Shown: positions 22,538-30,564 of the stretch, in pieces
Layout of the letters: each line of letters begins with the position of its first letter
Position numbering within the stretch: position 1 is the stretch's first letter
Assembly (NCBI GenBank): GCA_003164955.1
Contig: PLRW01000043.1
Coordinates: 8,310-42,310 of the forward strand
Direction of reading: 5' to 3'
Length of the DNA stretch: 34,001 nt
Source of the DNA: Actinomycetota bacterium
GTDB taxonomy: Bacteria; Actinomycetota; Actinomycetes; Streptosporangiales; Streptosporangiaceae
Notes under the pieces: model-generated
What the model was told of the DNA's origin: nothing
The model's input: only the letters and a program-made list of their open reading frames with translations
Databases searched by the model: none
Translations under genes and position numbers: made by a program

Positions 22538-23461
22538 TCACAGGCTGGCGGCCAGCTTCGTGACGCACTCGCGCAGCCAGTAGTGCGCGGGGTCGTTGTG
22601 GAACAGCGGGTGCCAGAACATGGTCTCGACCAGTGGCTCCAGCGGCACGGGCGGCTCCAGCACCTTCAGCTCACGGCGCGCCGGGGTGCTGTTGACCAGC
22701 CGCTCGTGCACGAACGCGAACAGCGAGGTTCCGGGCAGCATCCAGGGCACGAGCGTGAAGCTCAGCGTGGACAGCGCGACGTTCGGGTGGATGCCGAGCC
22801 GGGCCAGCTGGACGTCCACGAACGCCGGGCCGCCGCTGGTCGAGTGGTACCGGACATAGCGGAGCGTGGTGAGCTGGCCGACCTCCAGGATGTCGGACAC
22901 CTCGCGGTGCTCGTTCCACACCGCGGCCACGTAGCGGTCGGTGTACAGCGCCCGCTGCGGGAAGTGTGCCATGGCGGGTGAGATGATCTCGTGGGGCATG
23001 ATGACCAGGTCGACCTGGGAGCGCTCGAGTTCCACCTCGGTCGTCCCGGACACCGGGATCACGTTGACCGCGACGTGCGGCGCCTCGCGGTAGAGCCGCT
23101 CCAGCAGCGGCCGCAGCAGGATCAGCGTCACGTAGTCGCTGGCCACGATGGTAAAGGTGCGCTCGTCGGTGGCCGGGTCGAAGTGCGGGCTGGTGGCCAG
23201 CATCTGCTCCAGGCCGACGAGGACGGTGCGTACCGGCTCGATCAGCGACTGTCCCATCGGGGTGAGCTCGTGCACGCGCCCGTTCCGCACCAGGAGGGGG
23301 TCGCCGAACAGGCGCCGCAGCCGGCCCAGGGCGGCGCTCATCGCGGACTGCCCGATGCCGACCGACTCGGCGGCCCGGGTCACGTGCCGCTGCTCCAGCA
23401 GCGCGTTCAGCGGCACCACCAGGTTGAGGTCCATCCGCCGCAATGCGTCCGAGATGTCCAT
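22538..23461 (-). CDS. LysR-type regulator (NodD-like) of block 3
   Basis: 307 residues from ATG 23461. The N-terminal winged HTH is classic LysR: MDLNLVVPLNALLEQRHVTRAAESVGIGQSAMSAALGRLRRLFGDPLLVR. A linker helix (GQSLIEPVRTVLVGLEQML) and a two-lobed effector domain (FTIVASDYVTLILLRPLLERL; VDLVIMPHEI) follow. The start resembles the NodD/LinR/PcpR branch, whose members sense aromatics. It is divergent from monooxygenase B with a LysR box between them, and upstream of FAH3-amidohydrolase B on the same strand, so it can control both arms of block 3. Confidence 0.9.
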   Translation of the reverse strand: MDISDALRRMDLNLVVPLNALLEQRHVTRAAESVGIGQSAMSAALGRLRRLFGDPLLVRNGRVHELTPMGQSLIEPVRTVLVGLEQMLATSPHFDPATDERTFTIVASDYVTLILLRPLLERLYREAPHVAVNVIPVSGTTEVELERSQVDLVIMPHEIISPAMAHFPQRALYTDRYVAAVWNEHREVSDILEVGQLTTLRYVRYHSTSGGPAFVDVQLARLGIHPNVALSTLSFTLVPWMLPGTSLFAFVHERLVNSTPARRELKVLEPPVPLEPLVETMFWHPLFHNDPAHYWLRECVTKLAASL

Positions 23462-23488
23462 GGACCCGCATCCTCAGGTCGAGCGCGA

Positions 23489-23510
23489 TTATCGATGATG
23501 TCGATGATAA
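23489..23510. promoter_or_regulatory. LysR box between LysR and monooxygenase B
   Basis: TTATC-N12-GATAA (23489-23510), which contains ATC-N9-GAT (23491-23505), the spacing of NodD-type LysR binding sites. It lies 28 bases from the LysR start and ~90 bases before monooxygenase B. Binding is inferred. Confidence 0.55.
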
Positions 23511-23597
23511 ACATCTGTGATTGCCGCTATCCCCGGCGCCGTCCGCGTCCTACGTTCGCCAGTAGGCGTGCATGCGCTGTCGGATGGGGAGGCTCCG

Positions 23598-24737
23598 GTG
23601 AAAATTCTGGTCCTGGGCGCGGGAATCGGCGGCCTCGGCGCGTCGATCGCCCTCCGCCAGCAAGGCTTCGACGTCGACCTGGTCGAGATCAAGCCCGAGT
23701 TGGCGGTGTACGGGGTCGGCATCAACCAGCCGGGCAACAGCCTGCGCGCCCTGCGCGCCCTCGGGGTGCTGGATGAGATCCGCGCGGTCGGCTTCGAGTA
23801 CGACCACACTGACTTTTACGACGCCGACGGTGAGCTCATCGTGCACGTGCCCTGCACCCTCGGCGGCGATGGCGTGCCGGCCAACACCGCGCTGTCCCGG
23901 CTCAACCTGCACCGCATCCTGATCAGCGCGGCGGAACGCCACGACGTCAAGATCCGGTACGGCGGCACGATGGAGCAGTTCAGCGATAACGGGCGCGCCG
24001 TGGACGTGTCGTTCACCGACGGGCGGCGCGAGTCCTATGACCTGGTGGCCGCGTTCGACGGGATCAAGTCGGCCACCCGCCGCGCCGTCTTCGGGCCCGA
24101 GCATGACCCGGTGTACTCCGGGTTCGGAGTGTTCCGGGTGACACTGCCGCGGCCGCCGTACGTCGATGGCGTGCGGGTCTACCAGGCGCTCGGGGTCAAG
24201 GCGGGGTACATCCCGCTGAGCGCGACGACGATGTACATGTTCGTCGTCACCCCGGACCCCCCGGGGGTCACGCACCGCCGGGAGGACTTCGTCCGCATCC
24301 TGCGGTCGCGGATGGCACCGTTCGGCGCGCTGCCGGGCGAGGTACGGGACGCGCTGCAGCCGATGGACGACATTGTCTTCAGCCCGATCTCGGACGTACT
24401 GCTGCCGCTGCCGTGGTTCTCCGGGCGGATCGGCATCCTGGGCGACGCGGCGCACGCGTGCGCGCCGCACCTGACCCAGGGGGCCGGGATGGCGCTCGAG
24501 GACGGCATCGTGCTGGCCGAGACGCTGGCCGGGGGCGGTTCGCTGGAGGAACGGCTGCGGGCCTTCGGGGAACGGCGGTTCCCGCGGGCCCGGCTGGTCC
24601 AGGACGTGTCGCACGGCATCCTGCAGGCCGAGATGAGCATCAACGCCGACAACTACGACGCATCGGTCCAGGGCATGCGCGACCACCAGGTGGAACAGGC
24701 ACACGCCGTGGAGGCGATCCTCAACGCGCCCGCCTGA
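23598..24737 (+). CDS. FAD-dependent aromatic monooxygenase B
   Basis: 379 residues from GTG 23598, preceded by GGGGAGG. Class A flavoprotein hydroxylase motifs: KILVLGAGIGGLGASIAL (GxGxxG), DLVAAFDGIKSATRR (DG), and RIGILGDAAHACAPHLTQGAGMALEDG (GD). Unlike monooxygenase A it ends soon after the GD motif and lacks the thioredoxin-like C-terminal domain, so it belongs to the shorter salicylate/6-hydroxynicotinate/UbiH-like branch. It starts the plus-strand operon of block 3 and should make the diol used by dioxygenase B 87 bases downstream. An upstream in-frame extension to 23517 would overlap the promoter and is rejected. Confidence 0.88.
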   Translation: MKILVLGAGIGGLGASIALRQQGFDVDLVEIKPELAVYGVGINQPGNSLRALRALGVLDEIRAVGFEYDHTDFYDADGELIVHVPCTLGGDGVPANTALSRLNLHRILISAAERHDVKIRYGGTMEQFSDNGRAVDVSFTDGRRESYDLVAAFDGIKSATRRAVFGPEHDPVYSGFGVFRVTLPRPPYVDGVRVYQALGVKAGYIPLSATTMYMFVVTPDPPGVTHRREDFVRILRSRMAPFGALPGEVRDALQPMDDIVFSPISDVLLPLPWFSGRIGILGDAAHACAPHLTQGAGMALEDGIVLAETLAGGGSLEERLRAFGERRFPRARLVQDVSHGILQAEMSINADNYDASVQGMRDHQVEQAHAVEAILNAPA

Positions 24738-24824
24738 CCGTCGGCGGCCTGACCTCCTCGCGGCCTGGCCTCGTCCGCGGCCCGCCCCACCCGACTCGCC
24801 CGACGATGCAGATCTGGAGTTCCC

Positions 24825-25865
24825 GTGACCACCACCTCGTTCGGCCCCCCGACGCTCGACGGTGCCGTGCCGCCCCCGCCGCAGCCCGGGCCGCCGCTCC
24901 CCCCGGCCATCGCGCCCGCCGCGGTCCGGCCGTCTGAGCAGGCCCGGCGCTCGCCGATCACGCACGTCCGCTACGTCGCGCTGGCCACCGAGGATCTCGC
25001 CGGGACGGTCGCGTTCTACCAGGGCATCTGGGGCCTGTACCCGGTCGGGGGCGACGGCGACGTCGTGTTCCTCGGCGCGGTCGGCAGCCCGGAGCCGTTC
25101 GTGGTCCGGGTGCGCGCGGCCGCCGAGCGGCGGACCGACCTGATCGCCTTCGGCGCGAAGGACCGGGCGGCCGTGGACGGGCTCGCGGCCGTGCTGGCGA
25201 CGGACGGCGTGCGGATCGCCGCCGAGCCCGGCACCCTGGCCGTGCCCGGCGGCGGGTACGGCTTCCGCTTCTTCGACCCCGACGGGCGGCTGGTCGAGGT
25301 GTCCGCGGACGTCGCGGACAAGCCGTTCCGCGAGATCGAGGCGGGCGAGTCGGTGCCGCGCAAGCTGAGCCACATCGTCGTGAACTCGCCCGACGCGCCG
25401 GCGCTGGTGGCGTTCTACGAGCGGTACTTCGGGCTGCGGCTGTCGGACTGGCTGGAGGACCGGATGGCGTTCATGCGCTGCTCGGCCGATCACCACAGCC
25501 TGGCGATCGCCGCCGCGCCGCACGCCGGGCTGAACCACGTCTCGTTCGAGCTGCGCGACATCGACGAGTACATGCGGGGCACCGGCCGGATGGTCCGGCA
25601 CGGTCACGCCCCGCTGTGGGGCCCGGGGCGGCACAGTTCCGGCGACAACGTGTACTCCTACTTCGCCGGGCCGGACAACTTCGTGGTGGAGTACACGACC
25701 GCACTGGAGCGGATCAGCGACGAGGACGCCTGGGTCCCGCGGATCTGGCCGGCCACGCCGGAGTACGCCGACCGGTGGGGCACGGCCGGGCCCGGCGAGG
25801 ACCTGTTCGCGCTCTGGCACCGTACGCCACCGGAGTCCGGGCTGTGGGTCCCGGCCCCGGTCTGA
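24825..25865 (+). CDS. Two-domain VOC extradiol dioxygenase B
   Basis: 346 residues from GTG 24825, with GGAG seven bases before. A ~40-residue Pro-rich leader precedes domain 1 (ITHVRYVALATEDLAGTVAFYQGIWGLY; ends FFDPDGRLVEVS) and the catalytic domain 2. Iron ligands: His183 (KLSHIVVNS), His238 (LNHVSFELR) and Glu289 (FVVEYTT); FMRCSADHHS around 206-215 carries the acid-base His. Ligand spacing (55 and 51 residues) nearly equals that of dioxygenase A (55 and 52), so they are paralogues. It would perform meta cleavage of the product of monooxygenase B. The MBL-fold gene starts 13 bases after its stop. Confidence 0.85.
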   Translation: MTTTSFGPPTLDGAVPPPPQPGPPLPPAIAPAAVRPSEQARRSPITHVRYVALATEDLAGTVAFYQGIWGLYPVGGDGDVVFLGAVGSPEPFVVRVRAAAERRTDLIAFGAKDRAAVDGLAAVLATDGVRIAAEPGTLAVPGGGYGFRFFDPDGRLVEVSADVADKPFREIEAGESVPRKLSHIVVNSPDAPALVAFYERYFGLRLSDWLEDRMAFMRCSADHHSLAIAAAPHAGLNHVSFELRDIDEYMRGTGRMVRHGHAPLWGPGRHSSGDNVYSYFAGPDNFVVEYTTALERISDEDAWVPRIWPATPEYADRWGTAGPGEDLFALWHRTPPESGLWVPAPV

Positions 25866-25878
25866 AAAGCTTCGCTAT

Positions 25879-26841
25879 ATGAGCGCGAGCAGTCATGACC
25901 ATCCGGAACTGGGGCCACCCGAGCTGATCGAGGTGGCGGACGGGGTCTACGCCTACGTCCAGCCCGACGGATCGTGGTACATCAACAACACCGGCTTCGT
26001 CGTCGGCCCCTCGTCGGTCATCAGCATCGACGGCTGCTCGACCGAGCGCCGTACCCGTGCCTATCTCGACCGGATCGCCACCGTCAGCCCGGCCCCGGTC
26101 AGCATGCTGATCAACACGCACCACCACGGCGACCACACCTACGGCAACTCGCTGTTCGGCACGGCCACGATCATCGCCCAGGAGAAGTGCCGGGACGAGA
26201 TGATTGCGTTCGGGCCACCCGGCAATACCGGCATCTGGGAGCCGGTGGACTGGGGCAACGTGACGCTGGCCCCGCCCACGCTGACGTTCGCCGACCGGGT
26301 ACGGCTGTGGTCCGGCGACCGCCCGCTGGAGGTCAGCTACGTCGGGCAGGCGGCGCACACCAGCAACGACAGCCTGGTATGGCTACCGGAGCAGGAGGTG
26401 CTGTTCTGCGGCGACCTGCTGTTCAACGGCGGCACCCCGTTCCTGCTGATGGGCTCGCTACGGGGCGCGATCGACGTGCTGACCAACGTGGTGGCGCCGA
26501 TCCCGGCCCGGGTCATCGTGCCGGGCCACGGCGCCCCGTGCGACCACCAGCTGATCGGCACGGTCGTCGGCTACCTGGAGTTCGTCCTGGCCATCGCGCA
26601 GAGGGGGATCGACGCGGGCCTGTCGCCGCTGGAGACCGCGCGCCAGACCGACCTGGGCGAGTACGACGGCTGGCTGGATCGCGAGCGCATCGTCGGCAAC
26701 CTGCACCGCGCCTACGCAGACCTCGGCGCGGCCGGCGGTGCCGACGGGAGCAGCGCCGACGGGAGCAGCGTCGACGTGATAGCGGCGCTGACCGACATGA
26801 TCGCGTACAACGGGGGCCAGCCCTTGTCCTGCTACGCGTAG
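25879..26841 (+). CDS. Metallo-beta-lactamase-fold hydrolase
   Basis: 320 residues from ATG 25879. The MBL dinuclear metal motif INTHHHGDHTYGN (His81, His83, Asp85, His86) is followed by the third His in the QAAHTSND region, the bridging Asp of VLFCGDLLF, and VPGHGAP. A ~25-residue Gly/Ser/Asp segment near the C-terminus holds a 15-nt tandem repeat. The family opens lactones, thioesters and other esters, so here it may hydrolyse a ring-cleavage-derived lactone or CoA ester; this is inference from position only. It has no counterpart in block 2. The MFS gene begins immediately at its stop. Confidence 0.85.
   Translation: MSASSHDHPELGPPELIEVADGVYAYVQPDGSWYINNTGFVVGPSSVISIDGCSTERRTRAYLDRIATVSPAPVSMLINTHHHGDHTYGNSLFGTATIIAQEKCRDEMIAFGPPGNTGIWEPVDWGNVTLAPPTLTFADRVRLWSGDRPLEVSYVGQAAHTSNDSLVWLPEQEVLFCGDLLFNGGTPFLLMGSLRGAIDVLTNVVAPIPARVIVPGHGAPCDHQLIGTVVGYLEFVLAIAQRGIDAGLSPLETARQTDLGEYDGWLDRERIVGNLHRAYADLGAAGGADGSSADGSSVDVIAALTDMIAYNGGQPLSCYA
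26740..26769 (+). repeat. 15-nt tandem duplication in MBL-fold gene
   Basis: Two identical 15-nt units (GCCGACGGGAGCAGC) encoding A-D-G-S-S twice near the C-terminus of the MBL-fold protein. Confidence 0.85.
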
Positions 26842-28047
26842 GTGCGGCTCACCCCGCGGCTCCGGGTCATGCTCGCGTTCGTCTGCGCGCTCGTCCTGGT
26901 GGACACGGTCTTCTTCACGGCCCTGACGCCGCTGCTGCCGCACTACACCAGGACGGCCGGGCTGTCGAAGGCGGGCGCCGGGTTCCTGGTCGCCGCCTAT
27001 CCCGTCGGCACGCTGGTCGGCGCACTCCCCGGCGGGGCGCTCGCGGCCCGGCTGGGCAACCGGCCCGTGGTCCTGCTCGGCCTGGTGCTGATGAGCGCGT
27101 CCACGCTGATCTTCGGCTGGTCGTCGGCTCCGGTCGTGCTGGACGCCGCGCGCTTCGTGCAGGGACTGGCCGGCGCGTGCACCTGGGCGGCCGCCCTGGC
27201 CTGGCTGGCACGGGCCGCCCCAGCGGAACGGCGCGGCGAGATGCTCGGCGTCGCGTTCGGCGCCGCCGTCGTCGGGGCACTGTTCGGCCCGCTGGTGGGC
27301 ACCATCGCGGCTCGCACGGGAACTGGGCCGGCCTTTACCGGCGCGGCGGTGCTGGGCGCGGGCCTGATGGCCGTGGCGTTCATCGTTCCCCGCCCGGATC
27401 GCGCCGAGCCGCAACGCATGCGGGAGGCGTGGCCCGCGATCCGCGACCGCCAGGTCGGCACCGGAATGTGGCTGAGCACGATCGCAGGGCTGGCGTTCGG
27501 GGTGCTCGACGTGCTCGCGCCGTTGCGGCTGAGCCGGCTGGGGGCCGGGACGCTCGTCATCGGCGCGACCTTCCTGGCCGAGGCGGCCATCGACGCGGCC
27601 CTGTCCCCGCTGGTCGGCCGGCTGTCGGACCGGCGCGACCCGCTGGTCCCGGTCCGGCTCTCGCTGGCCGCGGGCGTGGCCGTCAGCCTGCTGGCACCCG
27701 TGCTCCGTCCCGCCGCGTGGCTGGTGGCCCTGCTCATCCTGGGCCTGCCGGCCTTCGGCTCACTGTTTACCCCGGGTATGGCCCTGCTCAGTGCCGGCGC
27801 GGACCGGCTCGGGCTCAACCAGGGGCTGGCCTTCGGGATGTCGAATCTGGCCTGGGCGGCGGGGCAGGCCGTGGCCGCGGCCGGCAGCGGGGCGCTGGCC
27901 GAGGCGACGTCGGATGTCGTGCCGTACTCGCTGCTCGCCGGGGCGTGCCTGCTGAGCCTGATCTTCCTGTGGCGGGGACACCGATCGCGGACCGCGGTGT
28001 CAGCCGATCCCGGACCATCGGCATGTCATGAGCAAAAACTTCCTTGA
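26842..28047 (+). CDS. MFS transporter
   Basis: 401 residues from GTG 26842, which directly follows the TAG of the MBL gene. Roughly twelve hydrophobic segments are seen in two halves. The MFS signature is present after the second segment ([17 protein letters not shown]) with a related copy in the second half ([17 protein letters not shown]). The first segments are [27 protein letters not shown]. The type resembles multidrug or small-acid carriers of 400 residues. As the last gene of the monooxygenase B operon it most likely imports the pathway substrate or exports a toxic intermediate; block 1 instead has an ABC importer. Confidence 0.88.
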   Translation: MRLTPRLRVMLAFVCALVLVDTVFFTALTPLLPHYTRTAGLSKAGAGFLVAAYPVGTLVGALPGGALAARLGNRPVVLLGLVLMSASTLIFGWSSAPVVLDAARFVQGLAGACTWAAALAWLARAAPAERRGEMLGVAFGAAVVGALFGPLVGTIAARTGTGPAFTGAAVLGAGLMAVAFIVPRPDRAEPQRMREAWPAIRDRQVGTGMWLSTIAGLAFGVLDVLAPLRLSRLGAGTLVIGATFLAEAAIDAALSPLVGRLSDRRDPLVPVRLSLAAGVAVSLLAPVLRPAAWLVALLILGLPAFGSLFTPGMALLSAGADRLGLNQGLAFGMSNLAWAAGQAVAAAGSGALAEATSDVVPYSLLAGACLLSLIFLWRGHRSRTAVSADPGPSACHEQKLP

Positions 28048-28136
28048 CTCATGACCGCGCCGCTGGCTAACGTCGCAGGCGCAGGTCACGGACGACGGCC
28101 CCGACGAGGGGCTTAAACAAGGGCGGGAGGACTGCG

Positions 28137-29252
28137 GTGACAGCCGCCGGGGTACGTTCCGCCCGGCCCGGCCCGGCGGGCGGATCAGGCCCGGCGGGCG
28201 GATCAGGCCCGGCGGGCGGGCCCGGCCCGGCAGGGGCCTCCCGGCCGGCGGGTGCCGGGCTGGTCCTGGCCGTGCTCTCGGCCGCGACGTTCAGCACGTC
28301 GGGCACATTCGCGTCGTCGCTGATCCGGGCCGGGTGGAGCCCCGCCGCGGCGGTGATCATCCGGATCGCCCTGGCGGCGCTGATGCTGACCGCGCCCGCC
28401 GTGGCGCAGTTGCGCGGCCGGTGGCGGCGGCTCCGCCGGGCGGCGCCGCGGGTGGCCGCCTACGGCCTGATCGCGGTGGCGGGCTGCCAGTTGTTCTACT
28501 TCAACGCCCTCGCCCGGGTCCCGGTCGGCGTGGCGCTGCTGCTGGAATACCTGGGCACGGTCCTGGTGGTGGGCTGGCTGTGGCTGCGGCACGGCGAGCG
28601 GCCCCGCCGCCTCACCGTCATCGGCACCGTGTCGGCCGTGGCCGGGCTGATCATGGTGCTCGGGCTGGCGGGCTCCGCACGGATCAACCTGATCGGGGTC
28701 ATGTGGGGCCTGCTGGCCGCCGTGGGCCTGGCGGTCTACTTCGTGCTGTCCGCGTCCGCGGACGAGCCGCTGCCGCCGATCGTCATGGCGTGGGGCGGGA
28801 TGTGCGTGGGCGCGGCCGCCCTCGGCGTGCTCGGCGCGGCGGGCGCGCTCCGGGTGCACCTCAACGCGGCCGACGTCGGCTTCCTCGGGCACCGGGTCAG
28901 CTGGATCGTGCCCGTGCTCGGGCTGTCGCTGGTCGCCGCGGTCGTCGCCTACGTCGCGGGCATCGGCGCGGCCCGCCGCCTGGGCGCCAAGCTCGCCTCG
29001 TTCATCGGCATGGCCGAGGTGCTGTTCGCGATCCTGTTCGCGTGGCTGCTGCTCGGCCAGTTGCCGACCCCGGTGCAGTTCCTGGGCGGCGCGTTCATCC
29101 TGGCCGGAATCGTGCTGGTGCGGGCCAGCGACCTGCGCACGGGCGCGCCGCCGACGACGGCTGAGGCCGATGATGATGCCGAACGGGCACCGGCCGGGGC
29201 ACACCGGCGTGCGGGCGTGCCCGGCAGCACCGGCACCGAGCCCGTGAGCTAG
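28137..29252 (+). CDS. EamA-family (DMT) transporter
   Basis: 371 residues from GTG 28137, with GGGAGGA before it. After a ~30-residue Pro/Gly/Ala leader containing an 18-nt repeat come ten hydrophobic segments in two EamA repeats: LVLAVLSAATFSTSGTFASSLIRAGWSP in the first half, and AAVGLAVYFVLSA then GMAEVLFAILFAWLLLGQLPTPVQFLGGAFILAGIVLV at the end, the typical EamA close. Members move amino acids or metabolites. It lies 89 bases beyond the MFS gene and has its own ribosome site; whether it belongs to the catabolic operon is unclear. Its last four bases overlap the convergent serine hydrolase. Confidence 0.87.
   Translation: MTAAGVRSARPGPAGGSGPAGGSGPAGGPGPAGASRPAGAGLVLAVLSAATFSTSGTFASSLIRAGWSPAAAVIIRIALAALMLTAPAVAQLRGRWRRLRRAAPRVAAYGLIAVAGCQLFYFNALARVPVGVALLLEYLGTVLVVGWLWLRHGERPRRLTVIGTVSAVAGLIMVLGLAGSARINLIGVMWGLLAAVGLAVYFVLSASADEPLPPIVMAWGGMCVGAAALGVLGAAGALRVHLNAADVGFLGHRVSWIVPVLGLSLVAAVVAYVAGIGAARRLGAKLASFIGMAEVLFAILFAWLLLGQLPTPVQFLGGAFILAGIVLVRASDLRTGAPPTTAEADDDAERAPAGAHRRAGVPGSTGTEPVS
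28172..28225 (+). repeat. 18-nt tandem repeat in EamA leader
   Basis: Two identical 18-nt units (CCCGGCGGGCGGATCAGG) at 28172-28189 and 28190-28207 and a third variant copy, encoding P-A-G-G-S-G before the first membrane segment. Confidence 0.85.
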
Positions 29253-30490
29253 TGCCGGGTCGGCACACCGGCGCCGGGAACCGTCCGCGGGCCGGCCGCA
29301 GCACCGGCGAGGGCCGCGCCGATGGCGTCGAAGGCGCGCAGCGTGTCCTGCAGCATCGCCGGTGACTGCGCGTCCGGCCACGAGGACAGCTTGCCGGCCA
29401 CCGTACCGGTGCCGGGGTTGACGTAGAGCATCTGCCCATAGATGCCCAGGCAGAGCAGGACAACGTGCTGCTCTCGCGGCACGAACCAGAACTTGTTGCG
29501 GTACCAGCCGCCGGGAAGGTAGGGCCCGGACACGGACCGGGCGAAGGCCTCGAGGATGTCCGGATCGGCGGTCCACGACTCGCGCAGCCAGGTAGCGGGG
29601 ACTACACGGCGCCCCGCAACCTCACCGCCCGCCAGCAGCATCACGCCGAAACGGGCGAGGTCGCGCGCGGTAGCGCACATCCCTCCGTCGTGAATCGCGG
29701 TGCCCGCTCCGTCGCAGGTGATCTCGGCGTCACGCTCCGCGCCTATCGGCGACCATACGAGTTCGCTGATGAGGTCGGCCATCCTGGTGTTCGTCGCCCG
29801 CTCGCAGACCCACCCGAGGACGTCGGTCTCGCAGGAACGGTAGTCGAAGACCCCGCCGTGCTCGCCGGTTCCGCCGAGGGTCGTCAGGTAGGCGTACATC
29901 GAACTGGGCACCCGCCGGTCCGACGCCGGGCGCCAGCCCATGGCCTGCTCGATGACGCGTACCTCGGCGTCCAGATCGGTGTAATCCTCGCTGAACTCGA
30001 CTCCGGACCGCATGTCCAGGATGTCGCGCAGGCTGGCCCCCCGGTAGCCGCTTGGCCCGAGTTCCGGCACGTGGTCGGTGACCAGATGGGCGGGAGAGAG
30101 CAGGCCACGCTCGACGAGGTTGCCGACGACGCAGCCGACAACGGACTTGGAGATCGACATGAGCAGGTGCGGGGTGCCGGGGGCCGTCTCCCCGGCATAA
30201 CGCTCGAGCACCACCCGGCCGCCGTGCACGACGACGGTGGCGTCGGTGTAGGTGTCTTCGAGCACCTCGTCCACGCTCGCCCTCGTGCCATCGACGCGGT
30301 GCAGTGCGATCTCGCCCAGCGGCAGCGGGCTGGCCGGCAGCGGCGTTACCGGGCCCGAACCCCGGGGTATGCGCTGGGTGGGTACAAGCTCACGCATATG
30401 CGAAAACGACCACCGGTTGAATGGGGGCTCCTGCCAGTTCGCGAGCGTGACCCGGGCGTCCGGTGGCGGCGGGAATCCTTGCATGAGCAT
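29249..30490 (-). CDS. Serine hydrolase, class C beta-lactamase/NylB-like
   Basis: 413 residues from ATG 30490 (ATG 30484 also possible). The active-site SxxK is LLMSISKSVVG (Ser112, Lys115), and the YxN-equivalent is FDYRSCETD with Tyr217. The overall plan, including MRSGVEFSEDYTD and GMCATARDLARFGVMLLAGG, matches 6-aminohexanoate-dimer hydrolase and esterases of the beta-lactamase fold, not true beta-lactamases. There is no signal peptide, so it should be cytoplasmic. It probably hydrolyses an ester or amide; the substrate is unknown. It is transcribed toward the catabolic island and overlaps the EamA stop. Confidence 0.87.
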   Translation of the reverse strand: MLMQGFPPPPDARVTLANWQEPPFNRWSFSHMRELVPTQRIPRGSGPVTPLPASPLPLGEIALHRVDGTRASVDEVLEDTYTDATVVVHGGRVVLERYAGETAPGTPHLLMSISKSVVGCVVGNLVERGLLSPAHLVTDHVPELGPSGYRGASLRDILDMRSGVEFSEDYTDLDAEVRVIEQAMGWRPASDRRVPSSMYAYLTTLGGTGEHGGVFDYRSCETDVLGWVCERATNTRMADLISELVWSPIGAERDAEITCDGAGTAIHDGGMCATARDLARFGVMLLAGGEVAGRRVVPATWLRESWTADPDILEAFARSVSGPYLPGGWYRNKFWFVPREQHVVLLCLGIYGQMLYVNPGTGTVAGKLSSWPDAQSPAMLQDTLRAFDAIGAALAGAAAGPRTVPGAGVPTRH

Positions 30491-30564
30491 AGGCCGATCT
30501 TAGTGGGCTGCTCCGCCCCGGTATCGGCCCAGTCCTGGCGCGGCGAAGCGCTGACCGGAAAGCC

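Noticed and set aside
29249..30490. Antibiotic-resistance beta-lactamase.
   Set aside because: The SxxK and Tyr are present, but there is no signal peptide and the surrounding motifs fit NylB-type esterases better.
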